Made by a program: the position numbers and the translations under genes. The notes beneath the pieces were generated by a model. It saw nothing but the letters and a program-made list of their open reading frames with translations, was not told where the DNA came from and ran no database searches. From JALORV01 sp035498175 (GTDB lineage Bacteria; Pseudomonadota; Gammaproteobacteria; Burkholderiales; Burkholderiaceae_F), in the NCBI GenBank assembly GCA_035498175.1, contig DATKAJ010000086.1:1-44884 (forward strand): a stretch of DNA of 44,884 nucleotides, read 5' to 3'. The number at the start of each line of letters is the position of its first letter. Position 1 is the stretch's first letter. Below are positions 15,264 to 23,881 of this stretch, one piece after another.

Positions 15264-17309
15264 ATGGACGACGCTAACTCAGCTCACTGGACCACCGCAT
15301 CAGGCACTGGAAGCGGGCGGCACTGGCTTCGACTCGGTGCGATCGTCATCGTCTACTTCCTTGCCGGAAGACTCGGTCTGCACTTTGCGTTCGTCCACGC
15401 CAGTGCCTCGGCGGTCTGGCCGCCGACCGGCATTGCGCTGGCGGCACTGCTGCTGTTTGGACACCGGGTCTGGCCGGCCATCCTGGTCGGCGCCTTTCTG
15501 GTCAATGTCACGACCGCTGCCTCGATCGCGAGCTCGATCGGCATCGCCGCGGGAAACACCCTCGAAGCGGTCGTGGGTGCGCTTCTCGTCGAACGCTACG
15601 CGAACGGCCGATACGCATTCGAACGCGCCCGCGATTTCCTCCTGTTCGCGCTGCTGGCCGGCCTGCTCAGCACGGCCATCAGCGCAACGATCGGCGTTAC
15701 CTCGCTGGTGCTCACCGACGAGGCACCCTGGAACGCGTTCGGAATGATCTGGCTGACCTGGTGGCTCGGCGACGCCGCGGGCGCGCTGATCGTCACTCCG
15801 CTTCTCGTGTTGTGGGGGACGATGCGGAGCGCGGGGCTGCTGCGCCAGCGCCCTCTGGAGGCGGTGGGACTGTTGCTGGTGGCGACGGTCACGGGTGCAC
15901 TCGTCCTGGCGCATCCCGCACTGGCCCGGTATCCGCTGCCGTTCCTGTGCATTCCGCCGTTGATCTGGGCGGCCTTTCGCTTCGGGCAGCGCGAAGTCGC
16001 GACGCTGGTGGCGGTGCTGGCGCTGATCGCCACCTGGTCGACCGTGCGTGGCATCGGCCCCTTCGTGATGTCGAGCGATAACGAGTCGCTGCTGCTGTTG
16101 CAGGCCTTCATGGCAACCATCGTTGCGCTGACGATGCCGGTGGCGGCACTCGTGTGGGAACGCAAGGCCGCCGAGGACGAGCGCATCCACCTGCTCCAGG
16201 GCGAGCAGGCCGCCCGCGCCGAGGCCGAAGCCGCGAACCAGGCGAAGGATGAGTTTTTTGCAATGCTCAGCCACGAGTTGCGCAATCCGCTTGCGGCCAT
16301 CGCCAACGCGGGCCAGGTGCTGCATGCCGGGCCGGAACTGGCCTTCGCGCGGCGCGCGGTGGACATCATCAACCGGCAGGCGCGTCATCTGGCGCGCCTG
16401 GTCGACGACCTTCTCGACGTGGCGCGGGTGGGCAGCGGCAAGATCCTGCTCGCACGCGAGAGGATCAACCTGGCGGACGCCGTTCGCGGCAGCCTCGCCA
16501 TGCTGACCAGCAGTGGCCGTCTCGACCAGCACCGGATCGAAGTCGTGCTCAACCCGGTGTGGGTCAACGCCGATCCCTCGCGGCTGATGCAGATCATCGA
16601 TAACCTCCTGATGAACGCGCTGCGCTATACGCCAGCCGGAGGGCGCATCGAAGTGCAAACCCTGCGTGCGGGCGGCGACGCGCTGCTGCGCGTGCGCGAC
16701 GACGGTGCCGGGATCGCAGCGGAACTGCTGCCGCGGATCTTCGACCTGTTCATGCAGGGGCCGCGACCGCCGGATCGTGTCCAGGGCGGTCTGGGAGTCG
16801 GCCTGACGCTTGCGCATCGGCTGACGCTCGCGCATGGCGGGCGCATCACCGCAGAGAGCCCCGGAGCGTCCCGCGGGAGCGTTTTCACGGTCACGCTGCC
16901 ATGCGTCGAACCGTCAGCGCCAGAAACCGCGTCGCGCCCCGCAGCAGCCGCCGACACTGCGGCATCTCGCCGGATCCTGATCATCGAGGACGATGCCGAC
17001 GGGCGCGAGGCCCTCAGAATGCAACTGACGACGGCCGGCCACGAAGTGTTCGAGGCGGCCACGGGTACAGATGGCGTTGAAGTCGCCGCGCGCATCCGGC
17101 CGGAAATCGTCCTGCTCGACCTGGGCCTTCCCGGGCTCGACGGATATCAGGTGGCCCGCCGTCTGCGCGCCGCGGAGGGATGTCCGCGGCTGATCGCGAT
17201 CACTGGTTTCGGCCAGCCGGAAGATCGACGCCGCGCCAGGGATGCCGGCATCGACCAGCACCTCGTCAAACCCGTCGACGCGGCCGAGCTGCTACGTCTG
17301 CTCGCCTGA
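15264..17309 (+). CDS. MASE1-containing hybrid histidine kinase/receiver
   Basis: 681-residue inner-membrane sensor. Residues about 25-310 form the multi-helix MASE1 sensory domain, with the tell-tale VWPPTGIALAALLL near the start and WWLGDAAGALIVTPLL. A short coiled linker leads to HisKA with His337 (AMLSHELRNPL), then HATPase_c with NLLMNALRYTP and GGLGVGLTLAHRL. The C-terminal receiver has RRILIIEDDAD, phospho-acceptor Asp619 (LLDLGLPGLDG) and the VKPVD lysine. GGAG at 15252-15255 supports ATG 15264. It lies 40 bases ahead of a second hybrid kinase on the same strand and is probably co-transcribed with it. The ligand of MASE1 is unknown. No output domain is attached, so phosphate must pass to another protein. 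Confidence 0.94.
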   Translation: MDDANSAHWTTASGTGSGRHWLRLGAIVIVYFLAGRLGLHFAFVHASASAVWPPTGIALAALLLFGHRVWPAILVGAFLVNVTTAASIASSIGIAAGNTLEAVVGALLVERYANGRYAFERARDFLLFALLAGLLSTAISATIGVTSLVLTDEAPWNAFGMIWLTWWLGDAAGALIVTPLLVLWGTMRSAGLLRQRPLEAVGLLLVATVTGALVLAHPALARYPLPFLCIPPLIWAAFRFGQREVATLVAVLALIATWSTVRGIGPFVMSSDNESLLLLQAFMATIVALTMPVAALVWERKAAEDERIHLLQGEQAARAEAEAANQAKDEFFAMLSHELRNPLAAIANAGQVLHAGPELAFARRAVDIINRQARHLARLVDDLLDVARVGSGKILLARERINLADAVRGSLAMLTSSGRLDQHRIEVVLNPVWVNADPSRLMQIIDNLLMNALRYTPAGGRIEVQTLRAGGDALLRVRDDGAGIAAELLPRIFDLFMQGPRPPDRVQGGLGVGLTLAHRLTLAHGGRITAESPGASRGSVFTVTLPCVEPSAPETASRPAAAADTAASRRILIIEDDADGREALRMQLTTAGHEVFEAATGTDGVEVAARIRPEIVLLDLGLPGLDGYQVARRLRAAEGCPRLIAITGFGQPEDRRRARDAGIDQHLVKPVDAAELLRLLA

Positions 17310-17349
17310 AGACTGCACGCCCTGCCTCGACAGATCCCCGAGCCTTCGC

Positions 17350-19545
17350 ATGACGAAGAACGGCGTCGCAACCACCCAGCCGAGGCAGCAACTCCTTTCT
17401 CTGCAGCTCAGCCCGGAGCGCCGCACGGCGTTGCGACGGTTGCGGTTCTTCATGCACCTGGCCTGGGTGCTGCCCTTGCTCAGCTTCATCGTCGCCGCGG
17501 CGTTGCTGTATCGCGATGCCTTCAACGACGCCAAGCGCGCGATCGACCACGGTTCACGCGTCGCGCAGGAGCAGGCGCTCAAGCTGTTCGAGACCAATGT
17601 GATGGTGCTGCAACGCATGCTCGACATCCTCGGCGACTCCAGGGACGAAGAGGTGCTCGCACGCGGTGAGCAACTGCACGAGCGCTTGAAGCGGATGGCT
17701 GACGAATTGCCGCAGGTGCAAGGCCTGTTCATCAACGGCAGCGATGCGAAAGCCCTGGTCACGAGCCTCGTCTACCCCCCGCCGCGAGGCATCGACTACT
17801 CCGACCGCGAGTTCTTCACGGTCCACCGGGTCGATCAGCAACCGGTGTTCTTCACCGAGCAGCTGACCAGCCGCATCACCGGAGAGGCCTTCTTCGACAT
17901 GAGCCGCCGCCGGGTTTACCGGGACGGAACCTTTGCGGGCAGCGTCCACGTCAGCCTGAAGCCCGGTTACCTCACCGATTTCTACGCGGAACTTGCGAGC
18001 TCGGAACCGGGTTTGCGCTTCGCCGTATTCCGATCCGACGGGAAATTCCTGGCCCGCTGGCCGGACGGCGTTCCCCCCGGAGCGCGCGTGCCGGACGCGA
18101 TACTGGATACGCTCGCCTCCTCCGCCGGGAACAGTCTCGTGCGGCGCGGTCCGGCGGCCGTCGACGGCGCCGAGCGACTCCAGATGTTCCGCCGGCTGTC
18201 ACCATATCCCCTGTGGGTCGTCACCAGCATCAGCGTTGCGGATATCCGGGCCGATTGGCTCGCGAACGTCGGCTGGTTGGCGCTGCTGACTTCGCTGGTC
18301 ACGCTGACACTGGTCGGAGTCGTGCGACTGGCCCTGCTCAGGACGCGGCGCGAGTTCGATGCGGCACAAAGGCTCGACGACGAGACCGCTCTGCGGCAGC
18401 GGACGGAGATGGCGCTCGTGCAGGCGCAGAAGCTCGAGGCGCTCGGGCGCCTCACAGGCGGCGTGGCGCACGACTTCAACAACCTGCTGATGGTCATCAA
18501 CAACAACCTGTACGTTCTTCGCAATTTGCACGAGGCCTTGCGCGGCAGCCCCCACCTCGCGGCGATCGAGCGGTCGGTTGCGGGAGGCACGAAACTCACG
18601 CGGCAGCTCCTCTCTTTCTCGCGACGCCAGCCGCTGATGGCCGAGCGAATCGACCTGAAGGATCGCCTGCCGATGATCGTCGACCTTCTGAGGCCGGTGC
18701 TGGGAAAGGACATCCAGCTCGACGCGCGCGTCGAGCAGCCCGTGGTGATCCGGGTCGATCCGGCAGAACTTGAACTGGCGCTGATCAATCTGGCCGTGAA
18801 TGCGAAGGATGCCATGCCGCGTGGCGGCCTCCTTCGCCTGGTCGCACGCAGCGCTGCAGACGGCGAACTGGATCGCCCGGGCCGGCATGTCGTGATCGAG
18901 ATGATCGACACGGGGGCGGGAATCGCACCGGACCTGCTCGAGCATGTATTCGAACCGTTCTTCACCACGAAGACCACCGGTCAGGGCACCGGCCTCGGCT
19001 TGAGCCAGGTCGAAGCTTTGTGCGCGTCCGCGGGAGGCCAGGCACTGATCGAATCGAACCCCGGCCTAGGCACGCGCGTCCGGCTGTTCTTCCCCGCGCA
19101 GGACCGCGCCGCAAGCGTGACTCCCGGACCGGCAGACCGCCCCGGCATCGGGCGTCTGGATTGCAGTGTCCTTCTCGTCGAGGACAACGACGCGGTCGCA
19201 AGGACTTCGGCCGCGGTCCTCGAATCGATGGGCTGCACGGTAGAGCACGTCGCGAATGCCGACGACGCACTGTTGCGCCTTGCGCAACCGGATGCAGTCT
19301 TCGACATCGTCCTCAGTGACATCGAGATGCCGGGCGCCGTCGACGGCATCGGGCTCGCAGAGCACGCCGCGCTTCTTTGTCCCGCAACACCTGTGATTCT
19401 GATGACGGGATATGCCGCACGTCTCCAGCAAGCGGAGCGTCTGGGTTTGCACGTGCTGCCGAAGCCGGTCAATCCAGAAATGCTCTTCGACACCATTGCC
19501 GCAATGCTGGAGGACACCCGCCCGCAGGCGTCGCGGGCCGCCTGA
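17350..19545 (+). CDS. Hybrid histidine kinase with periplasmic (Cache/PDC-like) sensor
   Basis: 731-residue sensor. One membrane segment (about 34-53) is followed by a periplasmic region to about 305 with Cache-like features (DYSDREFF, RITGEAFFDMSRR, GTFAGSVHVSL). A second membrane segment lies near 308-330. HisKA shows GGVAHDFNNLLMVI with His374. The ATPase domain has NLAVNAKDAMPRGG, FEPFFTTK and GTGLGLSQVEA. The C-terminal receiver has phospho-acceptor Asp657 (LSDIEMPG) and LPKPV. Cache domains usually sense small organic acids or amino acids. The gene follows the MASE1 kinase closely and ends convergently, 12 bases from a lone receiver gene. Confidence 0.93.
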   Translation: MTKNGVATTQPRQQLLSLQLSPERRTALRRLRFFMHLAWVLPLLSFIVAAALLYRDAFNDAKRAIDHGSRVAQEQALKLFETNVMVLQRMLDILGDSRDEEVLARGEQLHERLKRMADELPQVQGLFINGSDAKALVTSLVYPPPRGIDYSDREFFTVHRVDQQPVFFTEQLTSRITGEAFFDMSRRRVYRDGTFAGSVHVSLKPGYLTDFYAELASSEPGLRFAVFRSDGKFLARWPDGVPPGARVPDAILDTLASSAGNSLVRRGPAAVDGAERLQMFRRLSPYPLWVVTSISVADIRADWLANVGWLALLTSLVTLTLVGVVRLALLRTRREFDAAQRLDDETALRQRTEMALVQAQKLEALGRLTGGVAHDFNNLLMVINNNLYVLRNLHEALRGSPHLAAIERSVAGGTKLTRQLLSFSRRQPLMAERIDLKDRLPMIVDLLRPVLGKDIQLDARVEQPVVIRVDPAELELALINLAVNAKDAMPRGGLLRLVARSAADGELDRPGRHVVIEMIDTGAGIAPDLLEHVFEPFFTTKTTGQGTGLGLSQVEALCASAGGQALIESNPGLGTRVRLFFPAQDRAASVTPGPADRPGIGRLDCSVLLVEDNDAVARTSAAVLESMGCTVEHVANADDALLRLAQPDAVFDIVLSDIEMPGAVDGIGLAEHAALLCPATPVILMTGYAARLQQAERLGLHVLPKPVNPEMLFDTIAAMLEDTRPQASRAA

Positions 19546-19557
19546 CTGGACCGAGAC

Positions 19558-19986
19558 TCAGGTCCGCCTTCTGGCGATGGCAGCCTCGAGGGCCTCGATC
19601 AAGACCGGCTTGGTCATGTGCTCGTCGAAGCCGGCCTCACGCGCTCGCTCGTGATCGCCCTCCTTGCCCCAGCCCGTGACCGCGATCAGCACCAGCCTGT
19701 CGCCATCGCGCAGGGACCGGACCCGCCGCGCCAGTTGATAGCCATCCAGGCCGGGCAGGTCGATATCAAGGAGCAGTACATCGGGGGCGAACGGCTCGAT
19801 CGCGGCCAGCAAAGCATCGGCGTCGAAGGCAACCTCGACCGTATGGCCGTTCATCTCCAGCACCGCACGCAGGCTCTCGGCCGCATCGACATTGTCGTCG
19901 ACGATGATCACGCGTCGCGGCGCGACCTCGGCCGCACCGACTACCGGCGGGTCGTCGTTGGCATCGCCAAGAGCGCCACGGGCCAC
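19558..19986 (-). CDS. Single-domain response regulator (lone receiver)
   Basis: 142-residue receiver domain without an output domain. The acidic pair is Asp30-Asp31 (VIIVDDNVDAA), the phospho-acceptor is Asp74 (LLLDIDLPGLDG), and the conserved Lys is at 126 (MTKPV). The sequence around the phospho-acceptor closely resembles the receiver of the MASE1 hybrid kinase (both LPGLDGYQ.AR), suggesting duplication or a phosphorelay partner. It is convergent with the second hybrid kinase. The first 22 residues are poorly conserved-looking and a later start is possible. Confidence 0.88.
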   Translation of the reverse strand: MARGALGDANDDPPVVGAAEVAPRRVIIVDDNVDAAESLRAVLEMNGHTVEVAFDADALLAAIEPFAPDVLLLDIDLPGLDGYQLARRVRSLRDGDRLVLIAVTGWGKEGDHERAREAGFDEHMTKPVLIEALEAAIARRRT

Positions 19987-20162
19987 GGCGTCAACTTGGA
20001 CTTCGCACGCGCGCTTGTCAAATCAGGTTGGCGCCGCGGCGGACTTTCAGGAGGCTGTTTCGACGTCTACTGCGCCGCGGGCCCTGATGCGCCGCGGGCT
20101 GGCGCAATGCACCCGTCTCCGCAACATGCCCGTGGTCCTCCATGCCGGGCGGCAGCTGCTAC

Positions 20163-20927
20163 CTAAGGCATCAGCTGCCCGCCGTTGACTTCGATGATCT
20201 GCCCGGTCACGTAACTGCTCAGCGCGTCCGACGCGAGGTAGACGAATGCGCCGGCGCACTCGTCGGCGCTCCCGAGCCGACCCATCGGGACCGTGCCCTT
20301 CAGCGCGTCCAGCGTCGCCTGTGTCGTGTGGCGATCATGCAGCGGCGTCAGGATCACCCCGGGTGCCACGCCGTTGACACGGACACGGTCAGCAACGAAC
20401 TCCTTCGCGAGGCCGCGCGTCAGCGTGCTGATGAAGCCCTTGGTCGCGGCGTACAACACCACTCCCGGGCCGCCGCCATTGCGCGCAGCGATCGAGGTGA
20501 CGTTGATGATGTTGCCGCCGCCCTGCGCACGGAATACGCCGATGATCGCCTGGCACATCGCGACGACCGAGCGCACGTTGAGCTGCAGCATCGCGTCGAA
20601 CTCCGCCGGAGTCCACTCGCTGAACGGCTTGCGGTCGAAGACGTTGCCGGCGTTGTTGACGAGCACGTCGATGCGTCCGAAGTGCTTCCGAACGGCCTGC
20701 ACCAGGTGCGCTGGCTCGTTGGGCTGCATCAGGTCCCCGCGGAAGATCTCCGCGGCGCCGCCGGCAACGGCAACGTCGCCGGCCACCTGCCGCGCCGCAG
20801 CCTCGCTGGCGTTGTAATGCACGGCGACCCGGGCCCCTGCGTGGCCGAACGCGCGCGCCGCAGCCGCGCCGATCCCGGTGCTCGATCCGGTGACCAGGAT
20901 GACTTTGCCCTTCAGGTCCGTACTCAT
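20163..20927 (-). CDS. SDR-family oxidoreductase (FabG/sugar 1-dehydrogenase-like)
   Basis: 254-residue classical SDR. TGSSTGIG is at about 13-20, NNAG at 91-94, and the catalytic set is Ser145, Tyr159 and Lys163 (YAATK). The C-terminus ends IIEVNGGQLMP. ATG 20927 (protein begins MSTDLKGK) is chosen over one 12 bases upstream because a GAGG sits six bases before it, just past the stop of the preceding dehydrogenase gene. It is the last gene of the leftward arm of island 2. Members with this look include sugar 1-dehydrogenases (glucose, L-fucose, L-rhamnose), so oxidation of the free sugar to the lactone is a reasonable hypothesis. Confidence 0.92.
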   Translation of the reverse strand: MSTDLKGKVILVTGSSTGIGAAAARAFGHAGARVAVHYNASEAAARQVAGDVAVAGGAAEIFRGDLMQPNEPAHLVQAVRKHFGRIDVLVNNAGNVFDRKPFSEWTPAEFDAMLQLNVRSVVAMCQAIIGVFRAQGGGNIINVTSIAARNGGGPGVVLYAATKGFISTLTRGLAKEFVADRVRVNGVAPGVILTPLHDRHTTQATLDALKGTVPMGRLGSADECAGAFVYLASDALSSYVTGQIIEVNGGQLMP

Positions 20928-20935
20928 CGCGATCC

Positions 20936-21868
20936 TCACACGGGTGTCAGCAAGGTGCGTCCCGCCATGTGGGCGGCGACGTTATCGAGGACGAGCTGCC
21001 CCATCGCCGCCCTGGTCTCGTGGGTTGCGCTCGCCTGATGCGGCTGCAGCACGACGTGGTCGAGCGCAAATAGCTGCTCAGGCACCTGGGGCTCGCTGGC
21101 GAACACGTCGAGTCCGGCGCCGCCGAGCTGGTGGGTCGTGAGAAGTTCGACCAGCGCCTCCTGGTCAACGATCGAGCCCCGCGCGATGTTGATGAATACC
21201 CCTTTCGCGCCAAGCGCCTGCAGAACGGCGCGGCTGATCAATCCGCGCGTACCGGCCCCGCCCGGGCAGGCGGCGACGAGTACGTCAACAGCGCCCGCCA
21301 GCGCGACGAGATCGGTCTCGTAGCGCCACGGCACGTCCTTCGGCCGCGGCCCGTTCCACGCGATCGACATGTTGAACGCCGCGGCGCGGGCGGCGATCGA
21401 CTGGCCAATCCGGCCCATGCCGACAATGCCCAGGCGCTTGCCGCTGACCTTGGTCTGCAGCGGCATGCCACCGCGCAGCCAGCGGCCGGCGCGCACGAAG
21501 CGGTCGGCAGCTGCGATGCCGCGCAATGCCGCGAGCATCAGCCCGATCGCGAGGTCCGCGACGTCCTCGGTCAGCACGTCGGGCGTGTTGGTGACCGCGA
21601 TCCCGCGTGCGCGCGCGGCTTCGAGATCGATCGCGTCGACACCGACACCGAAGCAGGCGATCAGGCGCAGCCGCGGCAGCCGTTCGATCAGCTCGCGAGC
21701 GATGCCGGCACCACCGCTCGTGACGACGACCTCCAGCCGCGGTGCGATGCCCGCGATCATCTCGTCGCGGTTCTCCGCCTCCCAGAGCCGGTGCACCGTG
21801 TAGCCCGCTTCCAGGCGCGCCTGGCTCGCCGCGTAGATCGGCGCGACCAACAGGACATCGGGCTTCAT
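20936..21868 (-). CDS. D-isomer-specific 2-hydroxyacid dehydrogenase (GhrB/HPR-like)
   Basis: 310-residue NAD(P)-dependent enzyme of the glyoxylate/hydroxypyruvate reductase type. FGVGVDAID is in the substrate domain and GMGRIG at 150-155. The catalytic residues are Arg230 (NIARGSIVD), Glu259 (FASEPQVPE) and His277 (LQPHQAS); the PH-QAS variant of the catalytic loop is typical of GhrB-like enzymes. ATG 21868 has GGAGG at 21877-21873 and overlaps the Ldh_2 stop by four bases (ATGA). It is a diverged paralogue of 5716-6681 in the other island. It would suit reduction of glyoxylate or hydroxypyruvate, or oxidation of glycolate/lactate, produced after keto-acid cleavage. Confidence 0.94.
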   Translation of the reverse strand: MKPDVLLVAPIYAASQARLEAGYTVHRLWEAENRDEMIAGIAPRLEVVVTSGGAGIARELIERLPRLRLIACFGVGVDAIDLEAARARGIAVTNTPDVLTEDVADLAIGLMLAALRGIAAADRFVRAGRWLRGGMPLQTKVSGKRLGIVGMGRIGQSIAARAAAFNMSIAWNGPRPKDVPWRYETDLVALAGAVDVLVAACPGGAGTRGLISRAVLQALGAKGVFINIARGSIVDQEALVELLTTHQLGGAGLDVFASEPQVPEQLFALDHVVLQPHQASATHETRAAMGQLVLDNVAAHMAGRTLLTPV

Positions 21869-22929
21869 CGCACCTCCGGCAACGGCACGCCGAGTCGTTG
21901 CGACCACTCCGCAAACTCGGCCCACAGTCCGTCCTCGATCGGGATGCCGTTGCGTGCGCGTTCTGCAGCGCGACGGACCTCCGGTTCTCCCGGGTACTGC
22001 ACCTCGCCCGGCTGACGCCGCATGGCTGCAATCAGTTCGCGAACGCTATCGGCCAGGCCCGGCCCGCCGGCGAACCGCATCGGATCGAGCGCCATCACCA
22101 GCGAACCCAGGTGCCGCTGCGCGTGCAGGTCGCCGAACATCGGCGCAATGCGGTCGGCGAACGGCATTGCGTTGAGCGGCCCGCACAGCAGCTCGATCAT
22201 CAGTGCCAGCGCGTATCCCTTGTGGCCGTAGTCGCTGCCCCCGAGCGGCAGCAGCGCCGCGGCGGACTGCGCATCGCGCGTGGCCGCGCCACCTGCGTCC
22301 ACCGCCACGCCGTCCGGCAGGGTCCAGCCTTCGCGCCGCGCATTCATCACGCGGTTCCACGGGATCGAGCTGGTCGCCATGTCGAGGCAGATCGCCGGGC
22401 CGTCCGGATTCGGGAAGGCGATCGATATCGGATTCGTGCCGAGCCACTTCTGTGTGCCGCCGAACGGAGCGACGATCGAGTCCGCGTGGGTGAACGCAAA
22501 GCCGACAAGTCCGTGAGCCGCGGCGCGCCGCGTGTAGAGTCCGATCGCTCCGCAATGCGATGACTCGCCGATGCCGACGACACCGACGCCCGATGCCCCC
22601 GCCATTGCGACAGCCTCGTCCGTGGCGGCGGTGCAGACGAGGATGCCCAGGCCATGGCCGCCATCCATCTCCGCGGTGCACGGTCCCGTGCGCCGGATCT
22701 GGATCCTTGGCAGCGCCGCGATCGATCCAGCACGGATGCGCGCGAGATAGTGGCCCAGCCGTGCGACCCCGTGCGAGTCGATGCCCCAGAGGCTGGTCTG
22801 CACCAGCGCGTCGGCCACGGTAGCGGCATCGGCCGCCGGCACCCCGACCGCGGCGAGGCAGTGACGGCCCCACCGGGCCAGGGTGTCCGCATCGACGCTG
22901 CGGGCTGGAACCGCCGCCACCGCCTGCAC
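21865..22929 (-). CDS. Ldh_2-family (ureidoglycolate/malate type) dehydrogenase
   Basis: 354-residue PF02615 enzyme. LWGIDSHGVARL contains His53, GESSHCGAIGLYTRRA the second active-site His (125), PFGGTQKWLGTNPI the nucleotide-binding segment, and DYGHKGYALALMIELLCG the C-terminal signature. The sequence is closer to AllD-type ureidoglycolate/lactate enzymes than the island 1 copy. The start is GTG 22929, five bases after the FAH stop (22934), without an obvious ribosome binding site. It is in the middle of a tightly packed leftward operon (FAH, Ldh_2, D-2-HADH, SDR). Oxidation of an L-2-hydroxyacid such as L-lactate, the expected co-product of L-fuconate breakdown, is an inference. Confidence 0.93.
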   Translation of the reverse strand: MQAVAAVPARSVDADTLARWGRHCLAAVGVPAADAATVADALVQTSLWGIDSHGVARLGHYLARIRAGSIAALPRIQIRRTGPCTAEMDGGHGLGILVCTAATDEAVAMAGASGVGVVGIGESSHCGAIGLYTRRAAAHGLVGFAFTHADSIVAPFGGTQKWLGTNPISIAFPNPDGPAICLDMATSSIPWNRVMNARREGWTLPDGVAVDAGGAATRDAQSAAALLPLGGSDYGHKGYALALMIELLCGPLNAMPFADRIAPMFGDLHAQRHLGSLVMALDPMRFAGGPGLADSVRELIAAMRRQPGEVQYPGEPEVRRAAERARNGIPIEDGLWAEFAEWSQRLGVPLPEVR

Positions 22930-22933
22930 GCAG

Positions 22934-23779
22934 CTAGGCGTGCGCGCGCACGTGCTGGCGCTGCTCGCCGAGTCCGGCGATGCCGAGCGTGACCACGTCC
23001 CCGGCCTTCAGGTACTCGGGCGGCTTGCGGCCCATGCCGACACCCGGAGGCGTGCCGGTCGTGATGATGTCCCCGGGCAGCAGCGTCATGAACTGGCTGA
23101 CGTAGCTCACCAGATGCGCAACGTCGAAGATCATCGTGCGCGTGTTGCCACGCTGCATCGGCCGGCCGTTCACATCGAGCCACATCTCGAGGTTCTGCGG
23201 ATCCGGCACCTCGTCGCGCGTGACGAGCCACGGACCGATCGGCCCGAACGTGTCGCAGCCCTTGCCCTTGTCCCACTGGCTGCCACGCTCCAGTTGGAAA
23301 TTGCGCTCCGACACGTCGTTGATGACGCAGTATCCGGCCACGCAATCGAGCGCCTTGTCCTTTGCAACATACTGCGCCTTCGAACCGAGCACGACGCCGA
23401 GTTCGACCTCCCAGTCGGTCTTGGTCGAGGCGCGCGGGATGACGATGTCGTCATTCGGTCCGTTGATGCAGGTTGTCGCCTTGCTGAACACAATCGGTTC
23501 GGTCGGAATCGGCGCGTTTGATTCCGCGGCGTGATCGGCGTAGTTCAGCCCGATCGCGATGAACTTGCTGATGCCCAGATATGGCACGCCCAGCCTCGGC
23601 TTGCCCTCGACCTTCGGGAGGGTCTCGGCGCGGATCCGCGCCAGTTTCGCGAGGCCCTTGGGCGACAGGTGCTCCCTGGTCACATGCTCGACGATTCCCG
23701 AAAGGTCGCGGATCGCACCGCTCGCGTCGAGCAGCCCCGGTTTCTCGAATCCTGCCGGGCCATAGCGCAGAAGTTTCAT
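22934..23779 (-). CDS. Fumarylacetoacetate hydrolase family: probable 2,4-diketo-3-deoxy-sugar-acid hydrolase
   Basis: 281-residue FAH-family enzyme. It begins MKLLRYGPAGFEKPGLLD, the hallmark of the 2,4-diketo-3-deoxy-L-fuconate / L-rhamnonate hydrolase subgroup, which cuts the diketo acid into pyruvate and lactate (or glycolate for pentonates). GLNYADHA is at 77-84, the metal ligands are Glu124/Glu126 (DWEVELGVVLG) and Asp155 (VINDVSERNFQ), and TGTPPGVG is near the C-terminus. It lies downstream of the SDR at 23882-24616, matching the enzyme order of the known L-fucose route, but separated from it by 102 bases holding two competing hairpins. The sugar (fucose, rhamnose, arabinose or galactose series) cannot be fixed. 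Confidence 0.94.
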   Translation of the reverse strand: MKLLRYGPAGFEKPGLLDASGAIRDLSGIVEHVTREHLSPKGLAKLARIRAETLPKVEGKPRLGVPYLGISKFIAIGLNYADHAAESNAPIPTEPIVFSKATTCINGPNDDIVIPRASTKTDWEVELGVVLGSKAQYVAKDKALDCVAGYCVINDVSERNFQLERGSQWDKGKGCDTFGPIGPWLVTRDEVPDPQNLEMWLDVNGRPMQRGNTRTMIFDVAHLVSYVSQFMTLLPGDIITTGTPPGVGMGRKPPEYLKAGDVVTLGIAGLGEQRQHVRAHA

Positions 23780-23838
23780 ATCGGTCCCCGCCTGCAGTTG
23801 TGATGAAGAAAATCGTCCGGCTCTGCCAGCGATCTTTC

Positions 23839-23877
23839 AAACTCAAACCGGGCAAAAGTGGGTTTCAGTTTTGCCCG
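23839..23877 (-). promoter_or_regulatory. Overlapping, mutually exclusive inverted repeats between SDR and FAH genes
   Basis: Hairpin A pairs 23839-23849 (AAACTCAAACC) with 23861-23871 (GGTTTCAGTTT), 10 of 11 pairs. Hairpin B pairs 23849-23857 (CGGGCAAAA) with 23869-23877 (TTTTGCCCG), a perfect 9 pairs with an 11-base loop. The arms overlap, so only one can form. The element starts five bases after the SDR stop and ends about 60 bases before the FAH start, in transcript direction. Hairpin B followed by GTTTGAGTTTG looks like a weak intrinsic terminator and A like an anti-structure. An attenuator or an mRNA-processing/stability element is possible. Confidence 0.55.
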
Positions 23878-23881
23878 CCCG

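Noticed and set aside
15300..16835. A 511-codon minus-strand frame inside the MASE1 kinase gene.
   Set aside because: It is opposite to well-conserved kinase motifs, the translation is Arg/Gln/His-rich low-complexity, and it lacks a plausible start signal.
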